From an uncultured Alphaproteobacteria bacterium (GTDB taxonomy: Bacteria; Pseudomonadota; Alphaproteobacteria; HIMB59; GCA-002718135): 64,000 nucleotides of DNA. The position numbers were made by a program, and so were the translations under genes. The first letter of the stretch is position 1. Each line of letters begins with the position of its first letter. The DNA is taken from the NCBI GenBank assembly GCA_902524385.1, contig CABZCZ010000008.1, forward strand, positions 1-64,000, written 5' to 3'. The notes under the pieces are model-generated. The model saw only the letters and a list, made by a program, of their open reading frames with translations. It was not told the origin of the DNA and searched no databases. Below, one piece after another: positions 37,409 through 46,898 of this stretch.

Positions 37409-38001
37409 TTTAGCAGTTTTGGGTTTATTAATTTAAAAAAACTTTCGTCAAAATTTTCATTATAATTATGATCGAAAATTGATATCGAAAGAAATTCACT
37501 ATTTATAAAGACCTCTATTTTTCTTAGTATAACAGGGCTATTTTCGAAGTACACATTTATTAAGTACTTTGTTTCTTCTCTATCAACCCCACTTTTTTCA
37601 AGCATTATTTCATTATCTTTTAACACAATTTTACTATCTTCAAAAAAATATGGATTTCTAAAAATATCGTAAAAAAACCAAGCGTTAGTGTTTTTAGGAT
37701 TGAAAAACTCATCTTCTTCTAATTCGTAATTATAATACATAGCCTTATCCTCATCTAGAATTATTAAAATTTTTGAAGGTGATAAATATTCAGCTCTCAC
37801 TCTTTTTTCCCCAATGTAAACTCTTCCTTCAATTAAACTTTCATTATCATTTTGAATAAATGATGCAGAGAAATATTGTAGTGAATTCAAATAATCCAAA
37901 GTTTTAATTTTAATATTTGTATCGGATTCAACCTTGTATGAAAAAATTAAAAATAAAACAATATAGAAAAAACTTAAATATTTTTCATTTTTTAAGAACA
38001 T
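37405..38001 (-). CDS. lolA: LolA-like outer-membrane lipoprotein carrier
   Basis: Periplasmic chaperone that ferries lipoproteins to the outer membrane. From ATG 38001 the N-terminus YLSFFYIVLFLIFSYKVES is a signal peptide. The mature part has YLNSLQYFSASFIQNDNESLIEGRVYIGEKRVRAEYLSPSKILIILDEDKAMYYN, the LolA/LolB half-barrel pattern. ftsK-lolA order is typical of alphaproteobacteria. The frame is open to 38040, but the extra residues overlap the conserved ftsK end and spoil the signal. Overlaps the convergent regulator gene by four bases. Confidence 0.82.
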   Translation of the reverse strand: MFLKNEKYLSFFYIVLFLIFSYKVESDTNIKIKTLDYLNSLQYFSASFIQNDNESLIEGRVYIGEKRVRAEYLSPSKILIILDEDKAMYYNYELEEDEFFNPKNTNAWFFYDIFRNPYFFEDSKIVLKDNEIMLEKSGVDREETKYLINVYFENSPVILRKIEVFINSEFLSISIFDHNYNENFDESFFKLINPKLLN

Positions 38002-40219
38002 GTCTCTTGCCTGCATTGTTTGCTTCACTAATGATTCCATCTTCTTCCATTTTTTCTATAATTCTAGCAGCTCTATTGTAGCCTATTTGGAGATATCTTT
38101 GAACATAACTAGTAGAAACCTTTTGCTGTTTTATAACTATATCTACCGCTTTACTGTACAGCTCATCATTATTACTTGAAATTAAATCATCTTTAATTGA
38201 AGAGTTTATACCATCTTCTGAAAGAGATATTTCATTTTTATGATCAAATGTAGCCTGTTTTTTTATATGAGTCACAACTCTATCAACCTCATTTTCTGAA
38301 ACAAAACCCCCGTGAAGTCTTCTTATAATACCACCATTTTCCAAAAATAACATATCACCACTTCCTAGTAATTGTTCCGCTCCCATTTCGTTTAATATTG
38401 TTCTGCTATCAAACTTACTCGATACTTTGTAACTTATGCGACTAGGAAAGTTTGCTTTTATTGTTCCAGTAATCACATCAACACTAGGCCTCTGTGTCGC
38501 TGTAATTAGATGTATACCAGAAGCTCTTGCCATCTGAGCCAATCTTTGTACCAACGACTCTACTTCTTTTCCTGCCACCATCATTAAATCTGCCATTTCA
38601 TCAATCACAACAACTATGTAAGGCATTTTTTCTAGAAGAATTTCTTGTTTTTCAATTATCGGCATTTTCGAGTCATCATCGATTCCAGTTTGAACCTCTC
38701 TATAAAGTTTTCTTCCAGATGAAATAGTTCTAAGAACTTTATTATTATAAGAGTCTATATTTTTTACATTTAAAGAACTCATCAATTTATATCTGTTTTC
38801 CATTTCTCGAACCACCCATTTAAGTGCAAAAACAGCTTTTTTAGGGTCAGTTACAACAGGTGTTAACAAATGAGGAATATCTTCATAAATACTAAGCTCC
38901 AACATTTTAGGATCAATTAAAATTAATTTGCACTCATTGGGCTTAAATTTATACAAAATACTTAAGATCATTGTGTTGATTCCAACAGATTTACCAGAAC
39001 CAGTTGTTCCAGCAATTAATAGGTGTGGCATTCGTTCTAAATTTGCGAAAATACTTTTTCCAGATATGTCTTTTCCTAATGCAAGTCTCAGAGAGTCGTT
39101 TTCTATTTCAAATTCTTCTTCTGCAATTAAATCTCCAAATAAGACGCTCTCTCTTTTCTTATTTGGAATTTCTATACCTAAGCTAGTTTTTCCTGGTTGA
39201 GTAGAAATTCTAGCAGAAATAGATGACATTGCTCTGGCTATATCATCTGACAATCCTATAACTTTACTAGATTTTATACCTGCATTTGGAATAAATTCAA
39301 ACAAAGTAACAATAGGCCCACTACTAAAACCAATGATTTTTCCTTCAACACCATACTCAGAAAGTGTTTTTTCTAATTTTATAGCTGCTTCAGTATTTAT
39401 TTTATCTAGTTCTTTATTTTTATTATATTTAGAGTTAGATTTTGAAAGAAGTTCATTTGAAGGAAGACTAAAACTGAAGCTATCTAACTCAAGTTGCTTC
39501 TTAGGTTTAGCTTTTAGACTACTTTTGCTGGTTAAATCCACATAACTTCTTTTTTTAATTGTTGGTTCACTTCTTAGAGCTTTGTTAGTAGTTCTTTTTT
39601 TTAATTTAATATATTTTAGAACTCCAAATATAGAAAACATAAACTTTAAGTGTTTGAAAAGTTTTAAGAAAGAAAAAAAATTATTTAACCAAGAAAAATT
39701 TATTCCAAAAGATAATAGGACTAAAAAAATACCTAATAATAAAAGTATAAAATTAATAACAAAATAAATAAAAATATTTTCTAAAAAGCTTGAATTAAAA
39801 CCAGACAATGAATCAATAATAAATTGAGATATCAAGCCTCTTTCTAAATAAACGTCTTTAATTGATCTTAACGAAACATTGATAATCAACAATCCAAATA
39901 AGTTTGATAAAAACTTTAAAATTATAAGTCTAGTGATTACACCCAGAGAAAACTTAATTCCCTCAAGTGTTATAAAGAAGGCCAATAAATAACTTAGAGT
40001 GCCAATAAAAATTAATGAATAACTAGATAAATATGCACCAAATAATCCTAAAAAATTTTTAACATCATTTTCATTAATATTATCAGTTAATTGATTAAAC
40101 CCAGGATCTTCGGGATTGTATGAAAAAAGACTGGCAAGATATATCGAGCCAAATCCAATTAAAAATATTCCTACAATAAACTTAACAACAAAATTCCTAA
40201 AAGAACCATACTTGAACAT
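37985..40219 (-). CDS. ftsK: DNA translocase FtsK
   Basis: Pumps chromosome ends through the septum. The 744-residue protein has four N-terminal membrane segments (within about 10-200), a short basic linker, then the motor: LIAGTTGSGKSVGINTMI (Walker A, about 405-422), CKLILIDPKMLEL, YIVVVIDEMADLMMVAGKE (Walker B), and a C-terminal gamma winged helix (YSKAVDIVIKQQKVSTSYVQRYLQIGYNRAARIIEKM) that reads polarity sequences. Near the shorter end of the family because the linker is brief. Confidence 0.97.
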   Translation of the reverse strand: MFKYGSFRNFVVKFIVGIFLIGFGSIYLASLFSYNPEDPGFNQLTDNINENDVKNFLGLFGAYLSSYSLIFIGTLSYLLAFFITLEGIKFSLGVITRLIILKFLSNLFGLLIINVSLRSIKDVYLERGLISQFIIDSLSGFNSSFLENIFIYFVINFILLLLGIFLVLLSFGINFSWLNNFFSFLKLFKHLKFMFSIFGVLKYIKLKKRTTNKALRSEPTIKKRSYVDLTSKSSLKAKPKKQLELDSFSFSLPSNELLSKSNSKYNKNKELDKINTEAAIKLEKTLSEYGVEGKIIGFSSGPIVTLFEFIPNAGIKSSKVIGLSDDIARAMSSISARISTQPGKTSLGIEIPNKKRESVLFGDLIAEEEFEIENDSLRLALGKDISGKSIFANLERMPHLLIAGTTGSGKSVGINTMILSILYKFKPNECKLILIDPKMLELSIYEDIPHLLTPVVTDPKKAVFALKWVVREMENRYKLMSSLNVKNIDSYNNKVLRTISSGRKLYREVQTGIDDDSKMPIIEKQEILLEKMPYIVVVIDEMADLMMVAGKEVESLVQRLAQMARASGIHLITATQRPSVDVITGTIKANFPSRISYKVSSKFDSRTILNEMGAEQLLGSGDMLFLENGGIIRRLHGGFVSENEVDRVVTHIKKQATFDHKNEISLSEDGINSSIKDDLISSNNDELYSKAVDIVIKQQKVSTSYVQRYLQIGYNRAARIIEKMEEDGIISEANNAGKRHVLKK

Positions 40220-40266
40220 ATAGTTAGATTGTAATACATTTAGATTATGGTAATTCGAAGAAAATT

Positions 40267-41451
40267 ATGAAAGAAATTAAATCAAATATTAATATTATAG
40301 GTGGAGGCCTCATAGGAGCTGCAACAGCCTATTCACTTTCTAGACTTGGTAACGAAGTAGTTCTTTTAGAGCAAAAACCCAAGTTTGATCATAAAAAAAT
40401 TTCAGATAAAAGGACAACAGCAATATCAGAGGGTACTAAAAATTTTCTAAAAGAAATAAATATTTGGAATGAAATTGGTAAACATGCCGAACCAATAAAA
40501 AAAATTAAAATTATAGATAGAAATCTTTCAAACAAAATTTATTTTGATAACCAAAGAAGAAACTCTAATCTGGGATACATCGTAAAAAACGAATTTATAC
40601 TTGATGCTCTATATAAAAAATTACAAAGACAAAAAAATTTTAAAGTCTTTAATAATGTTTCCATTAAAGATATTTTTTATGAAGGAAATAGAATTGTAAC
40701 TAAGCAAAATAATTTTAATGTTAATACAAATCTTTTATTAGCATCTGATGGGAAAAACAGTTCTATTAGAAAAATTTTCAGAACACCAACCTATAATAAA
40801 GATTATAATAAAAAAGCAATTGTGATTAACTTTTACCATTCAAAGAGTCATCAAAACACTGCTTACGAATTCTTCTTCAAAAATGGCCCCTTAGCAATCC
40901 TTCCAATGCAAAGAGATAAGAACAACTTTCAAAGTTCCATTGTTTGGACAAACACTAATGAATTTATAAACTCTTTAATCTCTTTAGATGATAATAAAAT
41001 TAAATCTATTATAAATGAAAAAATAAAAGGAAGTATTGGTGAAATAAAAAAAATAATTACTAAACAAACCTTTCCTTTAAGGGCCCATTTAAACTCTAAA
41101 TTTTTTGAAAACAGAACTATTTATATTGGGGATTCAGCTCACTCATTTCATCCAATTGCAGGACAGGGTTGGAATCTGGGGATGCAAGATTTAGAAAGCT
41201 TATATAATCTTGTTAAAAAGTACAACTCTCTAGGCATCGAACTAGGAGATGAAATGTTTTGTAAAGAATTTCAGAAAAATAATTTTTTCAAAGCCTACAG
41301 ATTGTATCAAATCACAGATAAGGTTGATAGTGTCTTTAAATTGGACAATACAATTTTTAATAATGCACGATTTTCAGCTTTAAATTTAATTGAGAAAAGT
41401 AAAAAATTAAAAAATCAGATAAGTGATTTTGCAATGGGTGTTAATTTATAG
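40267..41451 (+). CDS. UbiH/UbiF-family FAD hydroxylase (ubiquinone synthesis)
   Basis: FAD monooxygenase of 394 residues. IIGGGLIGAATAYSLSRLGNEVVLLEQ is the FAD loop, RTTAISEGTKNFLKEINIW matches the UbiH family, LLLASDGKNSSIRK is the DG motif and IYIGDSAHSFHPIAGQGWNLGMQDLESL the GD/ATP motif. It would hydroxylate the ubiquinone ring; which carbon cannot be told. Single gene divergent from ftsK, overlapping the convergent LON-domain gene by 11 bases. Confidence 0.85.
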   Translation: MKEIKSNINIIGGGLIGAATAYSLSRLGNEVVLLEQKPKFDHKKISDKRTTAISEGTKNFLKEINIWNEIGKHAEPIKKIKIIDRNLSNKIYFDNQRRNSNLGYIVKNEFILDALYKKLQRQKNFKVFNNVSIKDIFYEGNRIVTKQNNFNVNTNLLLASDGKNSSIRKIFRTPTYNKDYNKKAIVINFYHSKSHQNTAYEFFFKNGPLAILPMQRDKNNFQSSIVWTNTNEFINSLISLDDNKIKSIINEKIKGSIGEIKKIITKQTFPLRAHLNSKFFENRTIYIGDSAHSFHPIAGQGWNLGMQDLESLYNLVKKYNSLGIELGDEMFCKEFQKNNFFKAYRLYQITDKVDSVFKLDNTIFNNARFSALNLIEKSKKLKNQISDFAMGVNL

Positions 41452-42034
41452 TTTTACTATTATTATCTTCAACGATCTCAAGTTCTAAAATTGAATGAAG
41501 TTTTTTATAAAAATCACTTAAATTCTTTGTTTCCAAAAGAACTTGTTTTTCAATGTCACTAAAAGGGGATATCATTGCTATAAACTTTATAATTTGATTA
41601 AAATCTATATTCTGTATTTCTTTTATGTTTAAGTTAATTTTTTTGACTTTAATATATTGGCTATACTTATCTAAAAGGTTGTTTTTTTGTTTTTCATTTA
41701 TAATGTTTTTATCTTCCTCAAAATCCAACATTTCAGCTTCAACCAACCTAAACTTATATTTTTTTTCTAATTCTTTCTTAACTTTAAAACAATTAGTACC
41801 CTGTAGACTAATTAAATATCGTCCGTCTGTTGTTTCACTAAAACTATGAATTTTTCCAATACAACCAATATTATAGAGTTTATTTTTTTCATCAGATTGT
41901 ATCATGCCTATACATCTTTCTTTTGAAAGTGCGTAGTCAACCATCTCAATATATCTTTTTTCAAATATATTTAGAGGTAAGCTTGTTCCTGGAAAAAGGA
42001 CAGCACCGTTTAAAGGAAAAATAGGGATTTCCAT
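41441..42034 (-). CDS. LON N-terminal-domain protein
   Basis: A 197-residue stand-alone LON substrate-binding domain without ATPase or protease: IPIFPLNGAVLFPGTSLPLNIFEKRYIEMVDYAL, CIGMIQSD, NIGCIGKIHSFSETTDGRYLISLQG, then a helical tail. Such proteins follow thioredoxin/YbbN genes in many alphaproteobacteria, as here (one base apart). Likely a peptide-binding adaptor; not proven. Confidence 0.88.
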   Translation of the reverse strand: MEIPIFPLNGAVLFPGTSLPLNIFEKRYIEMVDYALSKERCIGMIQSDEKNKLYNIGCIGKIHSFSETTDGRYLISLQGTNCFKVKKELEKKYKFRLVEAEMLDFEEDKNIINEKQKNNLLDKYSQYIKVKKINLNIKEIQNIDFNQIIKFIAMISPFSDIEKQVLLETKNLSDFYKKLHSILELEIVEDNNSKTIN

Positions 42035-42035
42035 T

Positions 42036-42902
42036 TTATGAAAACATTAATTGTGAGAGCCTTTTCCTATATTGAATAGTAACTCGATCAGTATTTCCAA
42101 GTACAGTAAAAAATTCTACCATTTTATTTTTTATACCATCCCTATTTTTTGGATAATTTTTTAGAAGTAATTCCATGCCATTTTCATATTCTTTCATTGA
42201 AAAATATTTATCTGATATTTCTAAGACTAAATCGATATTATCGGGTTCATTTTTAAGTTTAACAAGCAACTCATTAATATTTGGTCCGGATGAATTATTT
42301 TTCACAATTTCCATTTTTTTTAAAACCTGTTTAATGTCATTCTTTTCTTGCACATCTTTTTCTAATGAGCTAATGAAACTCTCAACCTCTTCAAATTGTT
42401 TAAGCTCGATCAAACACTCTAAATAAAAACAAATACCTTTAATTTCATCTGAGTTTTTACTAATAAATTCTAGAAGAGTGTCTTTAGTTTCTTCAAACTT
42501 ATTTTCAGCCATGGCGCTTTCTATTTCATTATAAAATTCAGTAAAGTCTTCATTAATTTTAGATCCTAAGCATTTTTCAATAAATTCAATAATCTGACCT
42601 TCAGGAATAACCCCTTGAAATGCATTAACAATTTGTTTATCTTTGAAAGCATAGACTGTAGGAATTGATTGAATTCTCAATTGCGATGCAATTTGTTGAT
42701 TTTCATCAATATTAATTTTTACTAAAGTTATTTTATCTCCTGATTTTGATACTATTTTTTCTAAAATTGGTGTTAATTGTTTACATGGACCACACCAAGG
42801 AGCCCAAAAATCAACAACAATTAGTTTGCTTTCACTTGCCTCAATAACCTGATCATTAAATTCTGCTTCAGTAACATCGATTATATTTGAATTCTCACTC
42901 AT
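42036..42902 (-). CDS. Thioredoxin-TPR protein (YbbN/CnoX type)
   Basis: A 288-residue chaperone-redox protein. The thioredoxin domain has VVDFWAPWCGPCKQLTPILEKI, so it keeps both active-site cysteines, unlike E. coli YbbN, and IQSIPTVYAFK with the cis-Pro. From about residue 115 come TPR-like helices that in YbbN/CnoX hold unfolded clients for GroEL and DnaK. It overlaps the YbaK gene by ATGA and is followed by the LON-domain gene. Confidence 0.9.
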   Translation of the reverse strand: MSENSNIIDVTEAEFNDQVIEASESKLIVVDFWAPWCGPCKQLTPILEKIVSKSGDKITLVKINIDENQQIASQLRIQSIPTVYAFKDKQIVNAFQGVIPEGQIIEFIEKCLGSKINEDFTEFYNEIESAMAENKFEETKDTLLEFISKNSDEIKGICFYLECLIELKQFEEVESFISSLEKDVQEKNDIKQVLKKMEIVKNNSSGPNINELLVKLKNEPDNIDLVLEISDKYFSMKEYENGMELLLKNYPKNRDGIKNKMVEFFTVLGNTDRVTIQYRKRLSQLMFS

Positions 42903-43411
42903 AAAGATTTGACTATACTATAACTATCTAGAGAAAAAATATAAATTTTTTTATTATTTTCAAGAAGGAAGTTTATAAACTCTGCAGTCTTTATACTTAT
43001 AGTTGTTGTATTAATTAGGGGGTGGAAGTTAATTATTTCACTGTTATAAAGTTTTTCATCTAAGTAAAACTCAACAACATTATTTTTGTCGTTAAGAAGG
43101 GCAAATGGTGAGACTGATCCTGGCTTTATACCCAAATATTGTTCTAAATATCCAGCATTAGCAAATGATAAATTCTTAGCATCGATAGATTTAGAAAATT
43201 GCTTTAAATCAACTTTTGCATTTTCATCACAACTAAAAAGAAAAAAATTATTTTTTTTATTTTTTAAAAATAAATTTTTTGTATGTGCCCCTTTAATTTC
43301 ACCTCTTAGATTTTCAGAATCTTCGACAGTAAATAAAGGATCATGATCATGAATTTGAAAATCTTTATTTTTTACACTAAGTAATTCAAATAAATCTGTC
43401 TTTGTAAGCAT
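42899..43411 (-). CDS. YbaK/ProX-type aminoacyl-tRNA deacylase
   Basis: A 170-residue editing enzyme that clears mischarged tRNA, probably Ala-tRNA(Pro). Motifs: HDHDPLFTVEDSENLRGEIKGAHTKNLFLKNKKNNFFLF with the catalytic Lys region, LGIKPGSVSPFALLNDKNNVVEFYLD (GxxxP loop), and INFHPLINTTTISIKTAEF. First of a three-gene minus-strand set with the thioredoxin and LON proteins; divergent from crtI. Confidence 0.87.
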   Translation of the reverse strand: MLTKTDLFELLSVKNKDFQIHDHDPLFTVEDSENLRGEIKGAHTKNLFLKNKKNNFFLFSCDENAKVDLKQFSKSIDAKNLSFANAGYLEQYLGIKPGSVSPFALLNDKNNVVEFYLDEKLYNSEIINFHPLINTTTISIKTAEFINFLLENNKKIYIFSLDSYSIVKSL

Positions 43412-43468
43412 AAATAATATTATATTTATTAAGAAATAAGGTATTTAAATACAATTACAAAATTAACA

Positions 43469-44944
43469 ATGGGAAAAAAAGCAGTAGTTATAGGAAGCGG
43501 TTTCGGAGGTATTGCGATTAGTTTAAGATTAAAAAAATTAGGCTATGACACAACGATTATTGAAAAACTAAACGAGCTTGGAGGAAGAGCAAGAGTTTTT
43601 GAAGTAAATGGTTTCAAACATGATGCTGGACCAACGGTCATAACAGCACCATTTCTTTTTGATGAATTGTTTAGTTTGTTTGGAAAAAAAAGAGAAAATT
43701 ATTTAAATTTTGTTCCTCTTGAACCTTGGTATAGGTACTATTTTCATGATGGCAAAACATTTGATTATTGTTCTACAGTCGAAAAAACTAATATAGAAAT
43801 TAGTAAATTTGATAAGAAAGATATAAAAGGATATTATAAACTTTTAGATCAATCAAAAAAAATATTTGATGTTGGGTTTACACAATTAGCTGACAAACCA
43901 TTTATTTCTTTTTTTAAAATGTTAGGAGTTATTCCTAATTTGATAATTTTGAAAAGTTATTTTACAGTATCTCAACTTGTAAATAGTTATCTAAAAAATC
44001 CATATCTTAGAAAAGCATTTTCAATCCATCCACTTTTAGTCGGAGGTGATCCACACACAACAACATCTATTTACGCCTTAATTCATTATTTAGAGAGAAA
44101 ATGGGGAGTATTTTTTTGTATGGGTGGAACTGGTAAAATCGTATCTGAATTAAAACAATTAATGATTGATTGTGGCATTAAAATTAAAACAAACACAGAG
44201 GCAAAAGAATTTATTGTTGAAAATGGTAGGATAACAAAAATATTAACAAACAATGAAGAAATTTCCAATATAGATTTAGTTGTTTGTAATGCTGATCCAC
44301 CCATGGTTTACTCCAAACTTTTAAAAAAACAAAATTTAAGAAGACCTGTATTAAAAGAAAAAAACTTATTGTATTCAATGGGACTTTTTGTTCTTTTCTT
44401 TGGTACAAAAAAACAATACCATAAAGTTGCTCACCATACCATTTGGATGACTAAAAGATTCAAATCTTTACTTCATGATATATTTAAAAATAAAATTTTA
44501 TCTGATGATTTTTCTTTATACATTCACAGACCTACAGCAACAGATAAATCATTTGCTCCAGAAGGTTGTGATAGTTTTTATGTTCTATGCCCAGTACCTA
44601 ATTTACAAGGCAAAATTGACTGGGATATTGAATCAGAAAATCTTAAAAATAAGATAGTTAAAGAATTATCACAAACAATTATGCCAGATTTAGAAAAGAG
44701 TATCACAGATGTTTTTTGGATGAATCCTAAAGATTTTAAAAATGATTACAATTCTATGCACGGAGCTGGTTTTTCTATAGCGCCGATCTTTACACAATCA
44801 GCTTGGTTTAGGTATCATAACAAAGATAAAAAAATTAAAAACCTATATTTTTCAGCAGCAGGCTCTCATCCAGGCGCTGGAATACCAGGAGTTCTTTCAT
44901 CAGCTAAAGTTGTTGAAAACATAATTAAAGCTGAATTAAAATAA
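43469..44944 (+). CDS. crtI: Phytoene desaturase CrtI
   Basis: FAD enzyme that takes phytoene to lycopene. The 491 residues begin AVVIGSGFGGIAISLRLKKLGYDTTIIEKLNELGGRARVF (FAD loop) and HDAGPTVITAPFLFDELF, and end with YFSAAGSHPGAGIPGVLSSAKVV, the CrtI signature. It is first in a crtI-crtB-crtY-blh operon and is 57 bases from the divergent YbaK gene. The upstream gap is A/T-only with no promoter I can single out. Confidence 0.96.
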   Translation: MGKKAVVIGSGFGGIAISLRLKKLGYDTTIIEKLNELGGRARVFEVNGFKHDAGPTVITAPFLFDELFSLFGKKRENYLNFVPLEPWYRYYFHDGKTFDYCSTVEKTNIEISKFDKKDIKGYYKLLDQSKKIFDVGFTQLADKPFISFFKMLGVIPNLIILKSYFTVSQLVNSYLKNPYLRKAFSIHPLLVGGDPHTTTSIYALIHYLERKWGVFFCMGGTGKIVSELKQLMIDCGIKIKTNTEAKEFIVENGRITKILTNNEEISNIDLVVCNADPPMVYSKLLKKQNLRRPVLKEKNLLYSMGLFVLFFGTKKQYHKVAHHTIWMTKRFKSLLHDIFKNKILSDDFSLYIHRPTATDKSFAPEGCDSFYVLCPVPNLQGKIDWDIESENLKNKIVKELSQTIMPDLEKSITDVFWMNPKDFKNDYNSMHGAGFSIAPIFTQSAWFRYHNKDKKIKNLYFSAAGSHPGAGIPGVLSSAKVVENIIKAELK

Positions 44945-44946
44945 TA

Positions 44947-45828
44947 ATGATTGATTTAAATCTCAATTCATCTGCTGATCTAAGAAAGGAAGGCAAAAGT
45001 TTTTATTGGGCAAGTTTTTTTTTACCAAAAAGTTACAAAAAAAATGCTGGCACACTTTATTCAATTTGTAGATATTTTGATGATATTGCTGATAAATATA
45101 GTGAAGACCAAACTATCTATCTCAAAAATTCAATTGAAGAAATAAAGTCTAATAAAAATAATAAAGTAAATATTTTTTTGCAAAAAAATGAAATTAACAA
45201 TTTAATTTTTATAGATTTAATAGAGGGATTAATTTTGGATCAGAAAAAAATAAGAATTCAAAACAAGGAAGAACTTATAAAATACTCTTATCATGTCGCT
45301 GGTACTGTTGGATTAATGATGTCTAAAATTATAGGAGTAAAACATAAAAAGGCAGCAAGATCCGCAATTGATTTAGGTATTGGAATGCAACTTACAAATA
45401 TAGCAAGAGATGTTTATGAAGATTCTAAAATGAAAAGAATATATTTACCTGCTAATTGGATACCTGATATATCATTAAAAAATTTAACTGATCTTCATAA
45501 CAAAAGTTCAGAAAAAGATGAAAGAATATCAAATGCAATTCATGAAGTAATAGGCCTTTCAGATAAGTTTTATGAAAATGGTTTTGCTGGTTTAAAGTAT
45601 ATACCTATTTCTACTAGACTAGGCATATTCATCGCGGCTAATATTTATAGAGGTATTGGCATTAAGATTAAATCCAATAAAAAGAAATACTTAAGAGAAA
45701 GAGTATATTTAACCTTATTAGACAAATCTTTAATTACATTTAAATCAATTTTATTTTTTATTTTTATCCCTTTTATGAAATATCAGTATAAAACAATTAG
45801 AGATAATCTCCCAAATGAAAATCTATAA
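44947..45828 (+). CDS. crtB: Phytoene synthase CrtB
   Basis: Joins two geranylgeranyl diphosphates to phytoene. The 293 residues hold FYWASFFLPKSYKK, the first Asp-rich motif YSICRYFDDIADKY, and the second, LTNIARDVYEDSKMKRIYLPANW. Two bases after crtI, 14-base overlap with crtY. The supply of geranylgeranyl diphosphate (crtE) must come from elsewhere in the genome. Confidence 0.95.
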   Translation: MIDLNLNSSADLRKEGKSFYWASFFLPKSYKKNAGTLYSICRYFDDIADKYSEDQTIYLKNSIEEIKSNKNNKVNIFLQKNEINNLIFIDLIEGLILDQKKIRIQNKEELIKYSYHVAGTVGLMMSKIIGVKHKKAARSAIDLGIGMQLTNIARDVYEDSKMKRIYLPANWIPDISLKNLTDLHNKSSEKDERISNAIHEVIGLSDKFYENGFAGLKYIPISTRLGIFIAANIYRGIGIKIKSNKKKYLRERVYLTLLDKSLITFKSILFFIFIPFMKYQYKTIRDNLPNENL

Positions 45829-46897
45829 AGCCGCAATAATTGGCTTAGGCCCTAGTGGTTTAGCTGTAAATAAAATTCTTTATGGAGAAAGCTTTAACGA
45901 AATCATTGCATTTGAAAGTGAAGATATAAACAAAAGAGATAATATTTTTGGTTTCTGGTTAACAGATTGGATGAAGCCTTTTGAAAAAATTATTGAAAAA
46001 AAATGGTACAAATGGACTATTGGTAACAAAATTATTGACGTAACACATACAAGTTTAGACAAACCCTATTGTGTCATTAGTTTTAAAACTTGGAAAAAAT
46101 TTTGCTTAGAAACAAAAAATAAATTAGAAATTATAAACAAGCAAGTTGTCAAATATTATCCTGAAAAAAATTACTTTAAAATAATCACTGCTGATGAAAA
46201 AATATATTACGCTGAAAATATATATGATTCACGATCAGCAAAAGAAAAAAAGGGTGAATTATTACAACATTTTTTTGGAATTAATATTTCTGTGTTAGAT
46301 AACACTTTTGATGAAAATAAATTAACCCTGATGCACTTTACGGAAGAAAATAATGTTTTACATTTTATGTATATCCTACCATTTAGTCACAATAAAGCCC
46401 TTGTTGAATCGACTGTCTTTTCAAAAGATGTTTTTCACAGTTCCTGGTATAGAGAAAAAATAAATCATTACTTGAAGGAAAACAATATTATTAAATTTAA
46501 AGAACAGAGTTCAGAAAAAGGAGTAATTCCAATGTTTTTTGCAGAAGAAAAAAAATCAGTTAATTCTAATATTTTCAACATTGGTATTAGAGGAGGTGCG
46601 TGCAAGCCCTCTACTGGATATGCGTTTTCATTTCTTATAAAACAAATTCAATTGTTAAAAAATTCAAAAAAAAATTATGTGAATATCCATAATTTTTTAG
46701 AAAGAAAAATGGATAAAGTTTTTATTAATTTTTTAAAAAACAACAGAGAAGATGGAAGGTCATTTATAAATCTTGCATCTAATCTAAATGGAAATGAATT
46801 CCAAAGCTTTATGATGGGTGAATCAAATTTACTTACTAAGTTAAAAATTATAAATAGTATGCCCAAGCTTCCTTTTATAAAACAATTATTTAAATAA
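45815..46897 (+). CDS. crtY: Lycopene beta-cyclase CrtY
   Basis: Closes both ends of lycopene to beta-carotene. Of 360 residues, KAAIIGLGPSGLAVNKIL is the nucleotide loop, FGFWLTDWMKPFEK aligns with the family W-x-x-W region, HFMYILPFSHNKALVESTVFS is the conserved middle and IGIRGGACKPSTGYAFSFL the late signature. It is diverged from the commonest CrtY sequences, but position between crtB and blh settles the role. Confidence 0.9.
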   Translation: MKIYKAAIIGLGPSGLAVNKILYGESFNEIIAFESEDINKRDNIFGFWLTDWMKPFEKIIEKKWYKWTIGNKIIDVTHTSLDKPYCVISFKTWKKFCLETKNKLEIINKQVVKYYPEKNYFKIITADEKIYYAENIYDSRSAKEKKGELLQHFFGINISVLDNTFDENKLTLMHFTEENNVLHFMYILPFSHNKALVESTVFSKDVFHSSWYREKINHYLKENNIIKFKEQSSEKGVIPMFFAEEKKSVNSNIFNIGIRGGACKPSTGYAFSFLIKQIQLLKNSKKNYVNIHNFLERKMDKVFINFLKNNREDGRSFINLASNLNGNEFQSFMMGESNLLTKLKIINSMPKLPFIKQLFK

Positions 46898-46898
46898 T